A DNA stretch of 64,000 nucleotides. Source: [Bacillus] selenitireducens MLS10. GTDB lineage: Bacteria; Bacillota; Bacilli; Bacillales; Salisediminibacteriaceae. The translations under genes and the position numbers were made by a program. The notes below the pieces were generated by a model that was not told the DNA's origin, made no database searches, and worked only from the letters and a program-made list of their open reading frames with translations. Where the stretch lies: positions 3,340,384 to 3,404,383 of the forward strand of contig NC_014219.1 in the NCBI RefSeq assembly GCF_000093085.1, written 5' to 3'. Shown here piece after piece: positions 17,803-25,143 of the stretch. Position 1 is the stretch's first letter. Every line of letters starts with the position of its first letter.

Positions 17803-18635
17803 CGGTTCATCACACCCCTTCCACGGCAGTCCTGCTTCTCAAGTGCCGTAAGCCAGTCATCGATCGCTTCGGTATCGTTCGCTTCCAAGAACTGCTTCAG
17901 CATCTTGTCGTTCACATCGTAGCGCCCTTCACAGCTCGTCGGCATAGCTCCGTTCGGTGCTTCGACCACCGCATCCACAAGAAACCCGGGAATATCAACC
18001 GGCCTGGATCCGTTGCTGTTCTGAAGGGTTTTGACGACTTTCTCCGCCGTCAGGATGACCTTGTCCGCAGCCCTCAAAATGATCTCATCCTCATACTTCG
18101 CCCCTTCGATGACGGCGTTGCCCCTCTCGTCCGCTGTATGGACGTGAATCACCGCAACATCAGGGCGGATCGTCCGGACAAGGGTCACCTCTTCGCCGCT
18201 CCCGAAGGGATCCTCAACGACTTTGAAATAGTCTTTCTCCACAAGGAGATCGCCGTGCATCAGTCCATGCACAGGGACAAACGGCACGTTCATGGTCGCA
18301 CCTCTCAGGGCGTTGATCACGGTATAGCAGGCGTGTTCGTTGCCGGTAATGCGCCCGTCCTCGACGCCTTTACGAAAATGGGTACAGAGCCCGTACGCCG
18401 ATTCATAGCTCACAAACCCCGCGTCGACGGTGTCGACGAGTCCCAGGGCACAGAGGAGATCAATATCCAGGGCACCGGCCGTTTTGGCAACGGACAGGGA
18501 GCCGATCCGCTGCCGGGCAATTTCCCGCACCGCAGCCATCGGCGCCCGATGAAGGGCGTTGCCGCTGAAACAGAGACGATCACCTTTTTTCACATACGTC
18601 CTTATGGCGTCTTTCAGATCCATTCGCTTCGACAT
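17799..18635 (-). CDS. CoA transferase, subunit A (GctA/IpdA-like)
   Basis: A 278-residue alpha subunit of a family I CoA transferase. Markers are DLKDAIRTYVKKGDRLCFSG at the N-terminus, ALRGATMNVPFVPVHGLMHG in the middle and DVAVIHVHTADERGNAVIEG in the second half. GAGGTGAG precedes ATG 18635. It lies 14 bases downstream of the flavoprotein gene and overlaps the subunit B gene by four bases, so the two subunits are translated together. No added N- or C-terminal helix resembling an encapsulation peptide is visible, so the enzyme is likely cytosolic, outside the shell. Substrate assignment is not possible from sequence alone. Confidence 0.82.
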   Translation of the reverse strand: MSKRMDLKDAIRTYVKKGDRLCFSGNALHRAPMAAVREIARQRIGSLSVAKTAGALDIDLLCALGLVDTVDAGFVSYESAYGLCTHFRKGVEDGRITGNEHACYTVINALRGATMNVPFVPVHGLMHGDLLVEKDYFKVVEDPFGSGEEVTLVRTIRPDVAVIHVHTADERGNAVIEGAKYEDEIILRAADKVILTAEKVVKTLQNSNGSRPVDIPGFLVDAVVEAPNGAMPTSCEGRYDVNDKMLKQFLEANDTEAIDDWLTALEKQDCRGRGVMNR

Positions 18636-18649
18636 GTTTTCTCACCTCA

Positions 18650-19981
18650 CTATTTCACTGCATTGCTTGCAATATGAACCGCGTCCCAAACGCCGGCAAA
18701 AGGCGGGGCATAACAAAAGTCGACCATCCCGAGTTCATCGCTCGTCATGCCGTTATGAATGGCAAGGGCAATGAGATCCACCCTCAGGACCGCTCCCTTG
18801 GCACCGGCAATCTGACCGCCTAGAATCTTGCGGGTCCGCTTTTCACAAATCAGCTTGATCAACAGCGGCGTCGAACCCGGGTAGTAGCCGGGATGGTCAT
18901 TGGCGGTCACCGTTACCGTTGTGACGTCCTCATAGCGCATCTTTGCCTCTTCTTCAGTGAGGCCCGTCCTTCCAAGCTCTGCGTTAAAGACTTTGATCGC
19001 CGCACTCCCGAGGGTCCCCGTGTATTTCTTGCGTCCGCCGGCGAGGTTCTCCCCGGCGATCCGGCCTCCTTTATTGGCATTCGTCCCGAGAGGGATATAG
19101 TCCGTTTCATCTTTGACTTTGTTATAGACCGTCGCACAGTCCCCTGCCGCAAACACATCCGGGAGATTCGTGCGCATTTCTTTATCCACAACCACCGCGC
19201 CCCGCCCGTCGAGTTGAAGGGCGGTGTCCGTAAAGAGATCCGTCGCCGGTCTCACACCGGCGGACAAAATGACGTAGTCGGTTTCATAAGCGCCTTGTGC
19301 GGTTTTGACAGAGAGGCCGCGTCCTGTGTCCGTAATCTCCTGGACCGCTTCAGACAGATGCAGGGACACGGCATTCGTAATCAGTTCGTCTCTTGCAACG
19401 TTTGAGATCTCCTCATCGAACGGCATCAGAATCCGCGGGGCCATCTCAATGACGCACACGTCCTTCTTGAGGGTACGGAGCGCCTCGGCCATTTCGATCC
19501 CGATATAGCCGGCACCGATGATCGTCACATGTCTGACAGAAGGCTGATCGAGTTCCTCTTTCATCCGAAGACCGTCTTCCATCGTCTTTAACACACGCAC
19601 GCGATCGAGCCCGGTACCCGGAATCGGCGGTACGATCGCTTTCGTCCCCGTGGCAATCATCAGCCGGTCATACGCTTCAATCCAGACGGACCCTGTCGTG
19701 AGGTCCTTGACCATCACCTGTCGGCGTCCGAAATCTACCTTCAGGACTTCATGTTTGAGACGGACATCGATCCCCTGCTTTTTGAAGACGTCTTCTTTTC
19801 TTGCGATCATGCGCTCATAGTCATCGTTTTCTCCGGAGATGTAATAAGGAAGGCCGCATGCCCCGTAAGTGGGGAATGCGCCTCGTTCAAAGACGGTAAT
19901 GACAGCGTCAGGATCGGTGCGCCGAAGCTTCGACGCCGCCGACATCCCGGCGGCAACACCGCCTATTACAATCACATTCAT
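18650..19981 (-). CDS. FAD-dependent CoA-disulfide reductase/NADH oxidase-type flavoprotein
   Basis: A 443-residue class III pyridine nucleotide-disulfide oxidoreductase. It has the FAD-binding GGVAAGMSAASKLRR at the N-terminus, the single active-site Cys C42 in YGACGLPYYISG, the NAD(P)H-binding IIGAGYIGIEMAEAL and the FAD-binding VFAAGDCA. This subgroup includes NADH oxidase (Nox), NADH peroxidase and CoA-disulfide reductase. In a BMC operon with an NAD-dependent aldehyde dehydrogenase but no alcohol dehydrogenase, it could reoxidise NADH or keep CoA reduced. No encapsulation peptide is apparent. Its ATG overlaps the stop of the upstream gene by four bases. Distinguishing Nox from CoA-disulfide reductase needs biochemistry. 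Confidence 0.85.
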   Translation of the reverse strand: MNVIVIGGVAAGMSAASKLRRTDPDAVITVFERGAFPTYGACGLPYYISGENDDYERMIARKEDVFKKQGIDVRLKHEVLKVDFGRRQVMVKDLTTGSVWIEAYDRLMIATGTKAIVPPIPGTGLDRVRVLKTMEDGLRMKEELDQPSVRHVTIIGAGYIGIEMAEALRTLKKDVCVIEMAPRILMPFDEEISNVARDELITNAVSLHLSEAVQEITDTGRGLSVKTAQGAYETDYVILSAGVRPATDLFTDTALQLDGRGAVVVDKEMRTNLPDVFAAGDCATVYNKVKDETDYIPLGTNANKGGRIAGENLAGGRKKYTGTLGSAAIKVFNAELGRTGLTEEEAKMRYEDVTTVTVTANDHPGYYPGSTPLLIKLICEKRTRKILGGQIAGAKGAVLRVDLIALAIHNGMTSDELGMVDFCYAPPFAGVWDAVHIASNAVK

Positions 19982-21114
19982 GTGAGCCCCTCCTTGCCTG
20001 AAACCTCAATCATCCGCTCATACGCAAGATGAATCGCCTCTTCAGGGGTCACTTCACCGCGGAAGGCCTTCGTGAACGCTTCATACAAAGGAGCCATCAG
20101 AGCTCCTGTATCGTCCCGTTTCGGGAGAGGCTCTGCGATGTCTGTCAGGAGCATTTTGTGGGCACGGTACCAAGGGTACCGCCCTTCATCTTGCTCATAC
20201 GTGGACGCAAACAGCGGCGAACCGGCGTAAGCGCCGACGATGCGATCCACTTCAGGACGGCAAAGATGCGTGAGAAGTGCTTCCGAGAGCTCCGGGTTCG
20301 CTGATTTGGCATTGACGGCAAAGCTCCACGTCACGTTCCACGCGCCTTTGACGGCGGCAAATCCAAGCTCATCGGGGTTCTTCATCGCCTTCTGATCCAT
20401 GACAAACCCCATCTGCCCGCCCCACGTCACCGCTCCGGCAACGGAGCCGTCCTGCAGGGCATTGCGCACCTCATCATTGGCAAATTCGCCGGTATTGTTC
20501 GGGGCACATGCCTGTAACGCACAGTAAGACGCAAGGGCCTGAACGGCTTGTTCCGTACGGAAATCGCTGATGGCCTTCTCATCAAACAGCGTGACGCCTG
20601 CCACCCTCAAATAAGGCAGGACGTCAAGAAAAATCTCACTCGGTGCGGCCTTTAATGCAATTCCGTACATCGACTCCGGCGCTTCACGTGCAATCCGGAT
20701 GATCTCATCCGGGGTCACCACATCCGAAAGCGTCCGGTTCACATAAGGCTTGCGGTAGACAAACAGGTGCCCATCGCAAAAGGAGGGGGCCAGGTAGCGC
20801 GTACCCTGATCAAAGAGTTCGTCATAAATGGCAGGGAGGAGTCCCTCAGGGAGGTCACGCTGAAGAGGCTTAAGGCGTCCCTTTCTGACCTGTTCGCCGA
20901 GCCAGAGATGTCCGGCAATCATGACGATGTCAAAGTTGCCCCCTGCAGCGAGCTCGTCGTTCATGCGGCCGTAGTAGTCAGGGAAGGGAATGATCTCGAT
21001 CTCCACCTTCGTCTTAAAGGCTTGTTCAAAGGTGCCAAAGATCGCTTCGTGCTGTTCTTGATAGACGAACACAGCCGGATCGGCAACGGCAAGGATGCGT
21101 AAGGCTTGGCTCAT
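19978..21114 (-). CDS. Solute-binding-protein fold without signal peptide, BMC operon
   Basis: A 378-residue protein that resembles ABC extracellular solute-binding proteins of family 1 (carbohydrate type): FGTFEQAFKTKVEIEIIPFP, then ELAAGGNFDIVMIAGHLWLG, the VAGAVTWGGQMGFVMD segment and NPELSEALLTHLCRPEVDRI near the end. Unlike those proteins it has no signal peptide or lipobox; it begins MSQALRILAVADPAVFVYQE, which is already the first strand. It overlaps its neighbours by four bases at both ends, so it is translated in the cytosol as part of the BMC operon. It may bind the pathway sugar or a sugar phosphate, act as a metabolite buffer, or have an unrelated role. No linked permease is present in this operon. 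Confidence 0.75.
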   Translation of the reverse strand: MSQALRILAVADPAVFVYQEQHEAIFGTFEQAFKTKVEIEIIPFPDYYGRMNDELAAGGNFDIVMIAGHLWLGEQVRKGRLKPLQRDLPEGLLPAIYDELFDQGTRYLAPSFCDGHLFVYRKPYVNRTLSDVVTPDEIIRIAREAPESMYGIALKAAPSEIFLDVLPYLRVAGVTLFDEKAISDFRTEQAVQALASYCALQACAPNNTGEFANDEVRNALQDGSVAGAVTWGGQMGFVMDQKAMKNPDELGFAAVKGAWNVTWSFAVNAKSANPELSEALLTHLCRPEVDRIVGAYAGSPLFASTYEQDEGRYPWYRAHKMLLTDIAEPLPKRDDTGALMAPLYEAFTKAFRGEVTPEEAIHLAYERMIEVSGKEGLT

Positions 21115-21380
21115 CTCGAATCGCCTCCGATGTCCGGTTCACGATCAAGAATTCCCACAACCAGAAGGTCGACGGGTGCTTCCTTCGTCAGTCCGAACCG
21201 GACCTGACTGCCGGCGGTCAACAGTACATGCTCGCCTTTCCCGGCACCGATCATATCGGCGGCAATCCGGTATTCACGGCTGTTCTGATGCATGATTTCA
21301 ATAACCAGGAGCGTATAGCCCTGCAGGGCTTCATGTTTTCTCGTCGAGACTACGTTCGAAATGACTTTTCCCATTAACAT
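21111..21380 (-). CDS. BMC-P pentameric vertex protein (EutN/CcmL/PduN family)
   Basis: About 89 residues. It starts LMGKVISNVVSTRKHEALQG and contains the typical EutN/CcmL beta-barrel pattern ending DLLVVGILDREP, with an AADMIGAGKGEHVLLTAGSQ middle segment. Pentamers of this family cap the twelve vertices of the polyhedral shell. It is the only BMC-P gene in the locus. The upstream pduL stop overlaps a GTG at 21389; ATG 21380 or ATG 21374 are more likely starts, with spacing from GGTGAG of 4 or 10 bases. It is followed by the solute-binding-like gene with a four-base overlap. Confidence 0.88.
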   Translation of the reverse strand: MLMGKVISNVVSTRKHEALQGYTLLVIEIMHQNSREYRIAADMIGAGKGEHVLLTAGSQVRFGLTKEAPVDLLVVGILDREPDIGGDSR

Positions 21381-21385
21381 CGCAC

Positions 21386-22051
21386 TCACCAGCTTTCTTT
21401 TACGATTTTTCCTTTGCCAGCGCCTTGAATCAAGAACGCATTCCCATCATCGGTATCGATATGCATATCAAGTTTATACGTCTCTTTCACCCGGATCGTC
21501 ACCTGTCCGAGAACACCGGGCTTTTCTCCGCTTATCGCGACGGCCACTTTTTCCCCGTCCTTCACGGCGAATCGCCGGGCGTCTTCCGGGGTCATGTGTA
21601 TATGCCTGTCGGCAATGATCAGTCCTTCGTTCAGGTGAATCACACGTCCGTTTGCCGCTTCTATGGTGATCGCTTCGGAGTCCTTCAGCACGCCGGACCG
21701 GCGGACCGGCGGGTCAACGCCGAGGGTTCTCGCATCGGTTTTGGAGACTTCCACCTGCGTCTGTCCCCTTGCCGGACCGAGAATCCGGACGTTTTCAATC
21801 TTGCCTTTCGGTCCTTTGAGCGTCACCTTTTCTTGACATGCATATTGACCCGGCTGGGATATATCCCTGAAATACGTCAGGGAATACCCGTCTCCAAACA
21901 ACGCGTTCACGTCGTCTGGAGACAGATGGACATGACGTGCGGAGACGCTTACGGGAATGGAGGCATCGTCCGCAATGACGTCGATGCCCATTTCGTGCAG
22001 CACGCGCTCAATGCTCCTGTAGATTTCCTGTTCGACTTGCCTGCGATCCAT
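21386..22051 (-). CDS. pduL: PduL-type phosphotransacylase with N-terminal encapsulation helix
   Basis: A 221-residue phosphate acyltransferase of the PduL type, which converts acyl-CoA and phosphate to acyl-phosphate and CoA inside BMCs. Zinc-binding histidines appear in SARHVHLS (H40, H42) and ADRHIHMT (H150, H152), with H197 in MHIDTDD completing the site; R96 in GPARG is the conserved active-site Arg. Residues 1-22 (MDRRQVEQEIYRSIERVLHE) are an amphipathic helix typical of an encapsulation peptide. It lies between the shell genes. In the model here it recycles CoA for the aldehyde dehydrogenase and gives acetyl-phosphate for ATP formation by a kinase encoded elsewhere. Confidence 0.92.
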   Translation of the reverse strand: MDRRQVEQEIYRSIERVLHEMGIDVIADDASIPVSVSARHVHLSPDDVNALFGDGYSLTYFRDISQPGQYACQEKVTLKGPKGKIENVRILGPARGQTQVEVSKTDARTLGVDPPVRRSGVLKDSEAITIEAANGRVIHLNEGLIIADRHIHMTPEDARRFAVKDGEKVAVAISGEKPGVLGQVTIRVKETYKLDMHIDTDDGNAFLIQGAGKGKIVKESW

Positions 22052-22075
22052 ATCGCCATGCCCCCTTTCTTTTGG

Positions 22076-22351
22076 TTATTTCATCATTGGCAGGATTTTC
22101 TCCACATCATCATGCGGACGCGGAATCACATGGGCGGCGACGAGTTCACCCGTGCGCTCGACCGCTTCACTTCCGACATCAATGGCGGCCTTCACCGCGC
22201 CGACTTCCCCTTTGATGACAACGGTGACGAGACCGGATCCGATCTTCTCACTGCCGACAATCTCCACGTTCGCCGCTTTCAGCATCGCATCGGCCGCTTC
22301 AATCGCCGCCGTCAATCCTCTTGTTTCGATCATCCCTAATGACTGGTTCAT
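22076..22351 (-). CDS. BMC-H shell hexamer protein 5 (PduA/EutM-like)
   Basis: A 91-residue single BMC-domain protein of canonical type: [20 protein letters not shown], pore motif KIGSGL at 36-41, and the C-terminal HVIPRPHDD. Hexamers tile the shell facets, and the pore loop lets small polar metabolites cross. Its ATG overlaps the stop of the preceding BMC-H gene by four bases. It is a close tandem paralogue of that gene, with about 70 almost identical base pairs covering the first helices. It lies 24 bases before pduL. Confidence 0.93.
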   Translation of the reverse strand: MNQSLGMIETRGLTAAIEAADAMLKAANVEIVGSEKIGSGLVTVVIKGEVGAVKAAIDVGSEAVERTGELVAAHVIPRPHDDVEKILPMMK

Positions 22352-22626
22352 GATGATTTCCCTCCTTGTTTGGTTTCCTGTTTAGGCATCAGTTTCATCA
22401 GATCGCCGTGCGGTCTTGGAATCACGTGCACCGCAACGAGCTCTCCGACGCGCTGGGCTGCTTCTGCGCCGACTTCCGTTGCGGCCTTCACCGCGCCCAC
22501 GTCACCTTGCACCATCACGGATACGAGCCCTGAGCCGATTTTTTCACTGCCGATAATCTCCACATTCGCCGCTTTCAGCATCGCATCGGCCGCTTCAATC
22601 GCCGCCGTCAATCCTCTTGTTTCGAT
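22261..22626 (-). repeat. Direct repeat shared by two tandem BMC-H genes
   Basis: The 70 bases at 22261-22330 recur at 22557-22626 (offset 296) with one mismatch. They encode the [20 protein letters not shown] region of both proteins. The identity is higher than in the rest of the two genes, which points to recent duplication or gene conversion. Confidence 0.8.
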
Positions 22627-22647
22627 AAACCCTACTGATTCATTCAT
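22348..22647 (-). CDS. BMC-H shell hexamer protein 4 (PduJ/EutM-like)
   Basis: A 99-residue canonical BMC-H protein: [20 protein letters not shown], pore KIGSGL, then [15 protein letters not shown] with a short charged tail ([11 protein letters not shown]). AAAGGAGGAG precedes ATG 22647. It overlaps the previous BMC-H gene by eight bases and the next by four. It is nearly the twin of BMC-H 5, differing mainly at surface residues and the tail. Two such almost equal paralogues are common in Pdu-type loci (PduA and PduJ), where they form the bulk of the facets. Confidence 0.93.
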   Translation of the reverse strand: MNESVGFIETRGLTAAIEAADAMLKAANVEIIGSEKIGSGLVSVMVQGDVGAVKAATEVGAEAAQRVGELVAVHVIPRPHGDLMKLMPKQETKQGGKSS

Positions 22648-22969
22648 TGTCTTCTCCTCCTTTGATTGATCGGTATTCGCCGAGATAATTCATAATGTCT
22701 TCTGAGGGCTGTGCGATCATCACCGTGTTCACGAGACAGCCTGCCTCAAGTGCCTGACCCTTCTCTTCTGCGATGGCCAGTGCCGCCTGGATCTGTTCGA
22801 TGCCGCCCCCGACAACGAGCGTCACGAGACGGCCTCCGAGTGCGTTCTCACTGGAGACAAAGCGGACGTTGGCTCCTTTTAACATGGCATCAAGCAGATG
22901 CGAGGCATGGGTGAAATATTTGATCTCCACTAGCCCGATTGCCTCGTATTCCTCACGAATCACCGTCAT
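22640..22969 (-). CDS. BMC-H shell protein 3 (divergent)
   Basis: A 109-residue BMC-domain protein that is more divergent: [33 protein letters not shown] and pore region ENALGGRL, then [20 protein letters not shown]. The first-helix RG dipeptide of the canonical proteins is replaced by KYF. ATG 22969 is chosen because the BMC domain begins there; the open frame extends further upstream but overlaps the preceding shell gene. It overlaps BMC-H 2 by 17 bases. Pore residues differ from the canonical GSG, so it probably forms hexamers with a different pore. Confidence 0.87.
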   Translation of the reverse strand: MTVIREEYEAIGLVEIKYFTHASHLLDAMLKGANVRFVSSENALGGRLVTLVVGGGIEQIQAALAIAEEKGQALEAGCLVNTVMIAQPSEDIMNYLGEYRSIKGGEDNE

Positions 22970-23270
22970 CACCCCGCTTGGTTTTGTGATCGGACTGTGC
23001 CTTGTAGACACGGTCAAAGCCCTCATAAGGTTTGGCAATGACCCTTGCTGTGACCTCATTTGAGCTGGCACGGTTCAGCGCTTCTTCCATAGCGAGCTGC
23101 ACCGATGCGAGTTCACCTTTCACGATGAGGGTCAAATGCGCGGCCCCGGCCCGTTCAATGGACACAAGCTCCACGTACGTCATTTTCAGCATATGATCGA
23201 GGAGCATCATCGCTTCGGTGTACTGCCTGACTTCAACAAATCCGTATGAATCCCCGCTCCTGACTGTCAT
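22953..23270 (-). CDS. BMC-H shell protein 2 (divergent)
   Basis: A 105-residue single BMC-domain protein: SYGFVEVRQYTEAMMLLDHM, then YVELVSIERAGAAHLTLIVK with pore loop RAGAAHL, and VTARVIAKPYEGFDRV. It is closer to BMC-H 3 than to the canonical pair. The C-terminal tail ([16 protein letters not shown]) is hydrophilic. It starts four bases inside the end of BMC-H 1 (23267-23270 overlap). It probably contributes a minor hexamer with altered pore chemistry. Confidence 0.87.
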   Translation of the reverse strand: MTVRSGDSYGFVEVRQYTEAMMLLDHMLKMTYVELVSIERAGAAHLTLIVKGELASVQLAMEEALNRASSNEVTARVIAKPYEGFDRVYKAQSDHKTKRGDDGDS

Positions 23271-23596
23271 GCCCTCACCTTCTTCTTCACTTTTCCGTTT
23301 GTGAGAAGCGGCATCATTCCTGGTGCAACACGGGGAATCAGGCTCGTATGGACGGCATCTTCCGGAATAAACGCCAGTGCACGCTGTTTGGCGGCACTGA
23401 GGGCGGCTTCCACGTTCGCCACCTCCCCCGACAGTTTCACCTGGACGACGAGCGGGATCGCTGCCTTGTCACCGGCGGCGGGGTTATTGCAGTCAATGCC
23501 TTCGATGTTGACATCCGCATGTTTCACCGCACTGTCCGCGGCTGCGATGGCGACACTGAACCCGAGTACTTCAAGCATTCCTAACGCCTTATTCAT
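23267..23596 (-). CDS. BMC-H shell protein 1 with long Cys-containing pore loop
   Basis: A 109-residue BMC-H protein beginning MNKALGMLEVLGFSVAIAAA. Where canonical members have KIGSGL, it reads IDCNNPAAGDKAAIP, a loop about eight residues longer with C36 next to the pore. The rest of the fold (LVVQVKLSGEVANVEAALSA) is regular, and the C-terminus is basic (GKVKKKVRA). ATG 23596 is chosen by alignment with the other shell proteins; an in-frame ATG at 23608 abuts AAAGG. It is the first shell gene, 16 bases after the aldehyde dehydrogenase. The Cys could bind a metal or cluster at the pore, but this is speculation. Confidence 0.85.
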   Translation of the reverse strand: MNKALGMLEVLGFSVAIAAADSAVKHADVNIEGIDCNNPAAGDKAAIPLVVQVKLSGEVANVEAALSAAKQRALAFIPEDAVHTSLIPRVAPGMMPLLTNGKVKKKVRA

Positions 23597-23612
23597 CCTG
23601 GTCACCATCCTT

Positions 23613-25142
23613 TCAGCCGATTATGCGAAAGCCGCCTTCTGCGAGCACGCATCGCCTCTTTCTTGTAAACGTCCGCGGAGATGTAATCCCCTCACCGGTC
23701 GGTCCTGCGATCGTCATCGTCGCATAACCTTCACCGCCAAAGCCGACGCCTGCAAGGGAGGAAGCATTTTTGACAAAGATCGTCGTCTCAATGCGCCTTG
23801 CGAACTGCGTCAGCCGATCCACGTTCTTCGAGTGGATGACGGCCGTGTGCCGATTCCCCTTTTCCGCCTTCACAGCGGCTTCCACAGCAGCGTCAAAGTC
23901 CGGCATGCGGACGATCGGCAGCACGGGCATCATCTGTTCAAGCTGTACGAAAGGATGCGTTGCCTCGACGTCACAGATCAACAGCTTCACCGGGAGATCC
24001 TTTCCTGTAGCCGCTTTCAAAATCGCCGATGCCTCTTTTCCGACCCAGGCTTTGGCGATATGAAGATCCGGCCTCACAGACACAGAACAGCTCTTCGCCG
24101 CTTCAATCGGCGCATCGCCGACAAGGACGGTCTTCATGACCTGTGAGAGCTCCGATTCACTGAGCATGTAAGCACCCTCTTGGAGTAAGTGATAAATCAG
24201 GTCATCGTAAATCACGTCGAGGGCAAAGACTTCTTTCTCCGCAATACAGAGGATGTTGTTATCAAAGGACGCCCCTAGGATGATGGCTTTGGCCGCCGCT
24301 TCAATGTCCGCGGTTTCATCGACAATCACAGGCGGATTGCCTGCCCCTGCACCGATCGCTTTCTTGCCGGATTGCAACAGGGAACGGACGAGACCCTGAC
24401 CACCGGTTCCGACGAGAAGCCGGATCTCCTGATGGCCTGCGAGCTGATTGAGCGTATCCAGGGTCGGCTCTGCGATCATCGTGATGAGATTCTGCGGTCC
24501 GCCGGCGTCTTTGATGGCGGCATTCAGATCACTGACGACGCGCTGGCATGTCGCTTTCGACGATGGATGGACGTTGAAGACCACCGCATTGCCCGCCGCA
24601 AGCATCACGAGGCTGTTGTGAATGACGGTCGTCGTCGGGTTCGTCACCGGCGTCACCGCACCGATCACCCCAAACGGCGCATCTTCTTCAATGGTCAGAC
24701 CGTGATCACCGCTGACGGCGTCGGTTCGCAAATCTTCCACACCCGGGGTCTTGGTGATGATCAGTTCATGCTTTGCGATCTTGTCTGCCACGTTTCCGAG
24801 ACCCGTCTCTTCCACGGCGAGTTCGGAATAGCGTTCTTTCTGACTGTCCACCGTCTGCTTCATCGCCTCGAGGATCACTCGGCGCTCACTCACCGGGCGC
24901 TTCACCCATTCTTTTTGCGAACCGGCTGCGGCATGGACCGCCTGATCGACGTCAGGGAAGACGCCAAGCACATGCTGATGCACCGGGGACGGATCTCTAC
25001 TTTCTTTTACCGGGGTCACCTCGTTCAGAACCGTCACGGGGATCGTGCGAGGCTGCGGCTTGGGGCTTTCGCCAAGTTCCTTCTCCACATTGTTCATGAC
25101 AGATTTGACAATCTGTTTGAGCATGTCTTCAGAGATCGACAC
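23613..25142 (-). CDS. CoA-acylating aldehyde dehydrogenase (PduP/EutE-like) with encapsulation helix
   Basis: A 509-residue aldehyde dehydrogenase of the PduP/EutE group, which oxidises a short aldehyde with NAD and CoA to acyl-CoA. The catalytic Cys is C299 in SFDNNILCIAEKEVF; GTGGQG at 245-250 and the PFGVIGAVTPVTNPT segment are family marks. Residues 1-23 (MSISEDMLKQIVKSVMNNVE) form an amphipathic encapsulation helix, followed by a Pro-rich linker of about 30 residues before the catalytic domain, the usual layout of BMC cargo. It lies directly after the aldolase (one base between), so it would consume the aldehyde the aldolase makes. Confidence 0.93.
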   Translation of the reverse strand: MSISEDMLKQIVKSVMNNVEKELGESPKPQPRTIPVTVLNEVTPVKESRDPSPVHQHVLGVFPDVDQAVHAAAGSQKEWVKRPVSERRVILEAMKQTVDSQKERYSELAVEETGLGNVADKIAKHELIITKTPGVEDLRTDAVSGDHGLTIEEDAPFGVIGAVTPVTNPTTTVIHNSLVMLAAGNAVVFNVHPSSKATCQRVVSDLNAAIKDAGGPQNLITMIAEPTLDTLNQLAGHQEIRLLVGTGGQGLVRSLLQSGKKAIGAGAGNPPVIVDETADIEAAAKAIILGASFDNNILCIAEKEVFALDVIYDDLIYHLLQEGAYMLSESELSQVMKTVLVGDAPIEAAKSCSVSVRPDLHIAKAWVGKEASAILKAATGKDLPVKLLICDVEATHPFVQLEQMMPVLPIVRMPDFDAAVEAAVKAEKGNRHTAVIHSKNVDRLTQFARRIETTIFVKNASSLAGVGFGGEGYATMTIAGPTGEGITSPRTFTRKRRCVLAEGGFRIIG

Positions 25143-25143
25143 G

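Noticed and set aside
21425-22339. A 304-codon plus-strand open frame opposite pduL and a shell gene
   Set aside because: It lies opposite pduL and BMC-H genes with conserved active-site motifs; the antisense translation has no recognisable domain.
23301-24146. A 281-codon plus-strand open frame opposite the aldehyde dehydrogenase and first shell gene
   Set aside because: It is antisense to two clear BMC genes, has no ribosome binding site, and its composition (many Arg, His, Cys) is that of a shadow frame in GC-rich coding DNA.
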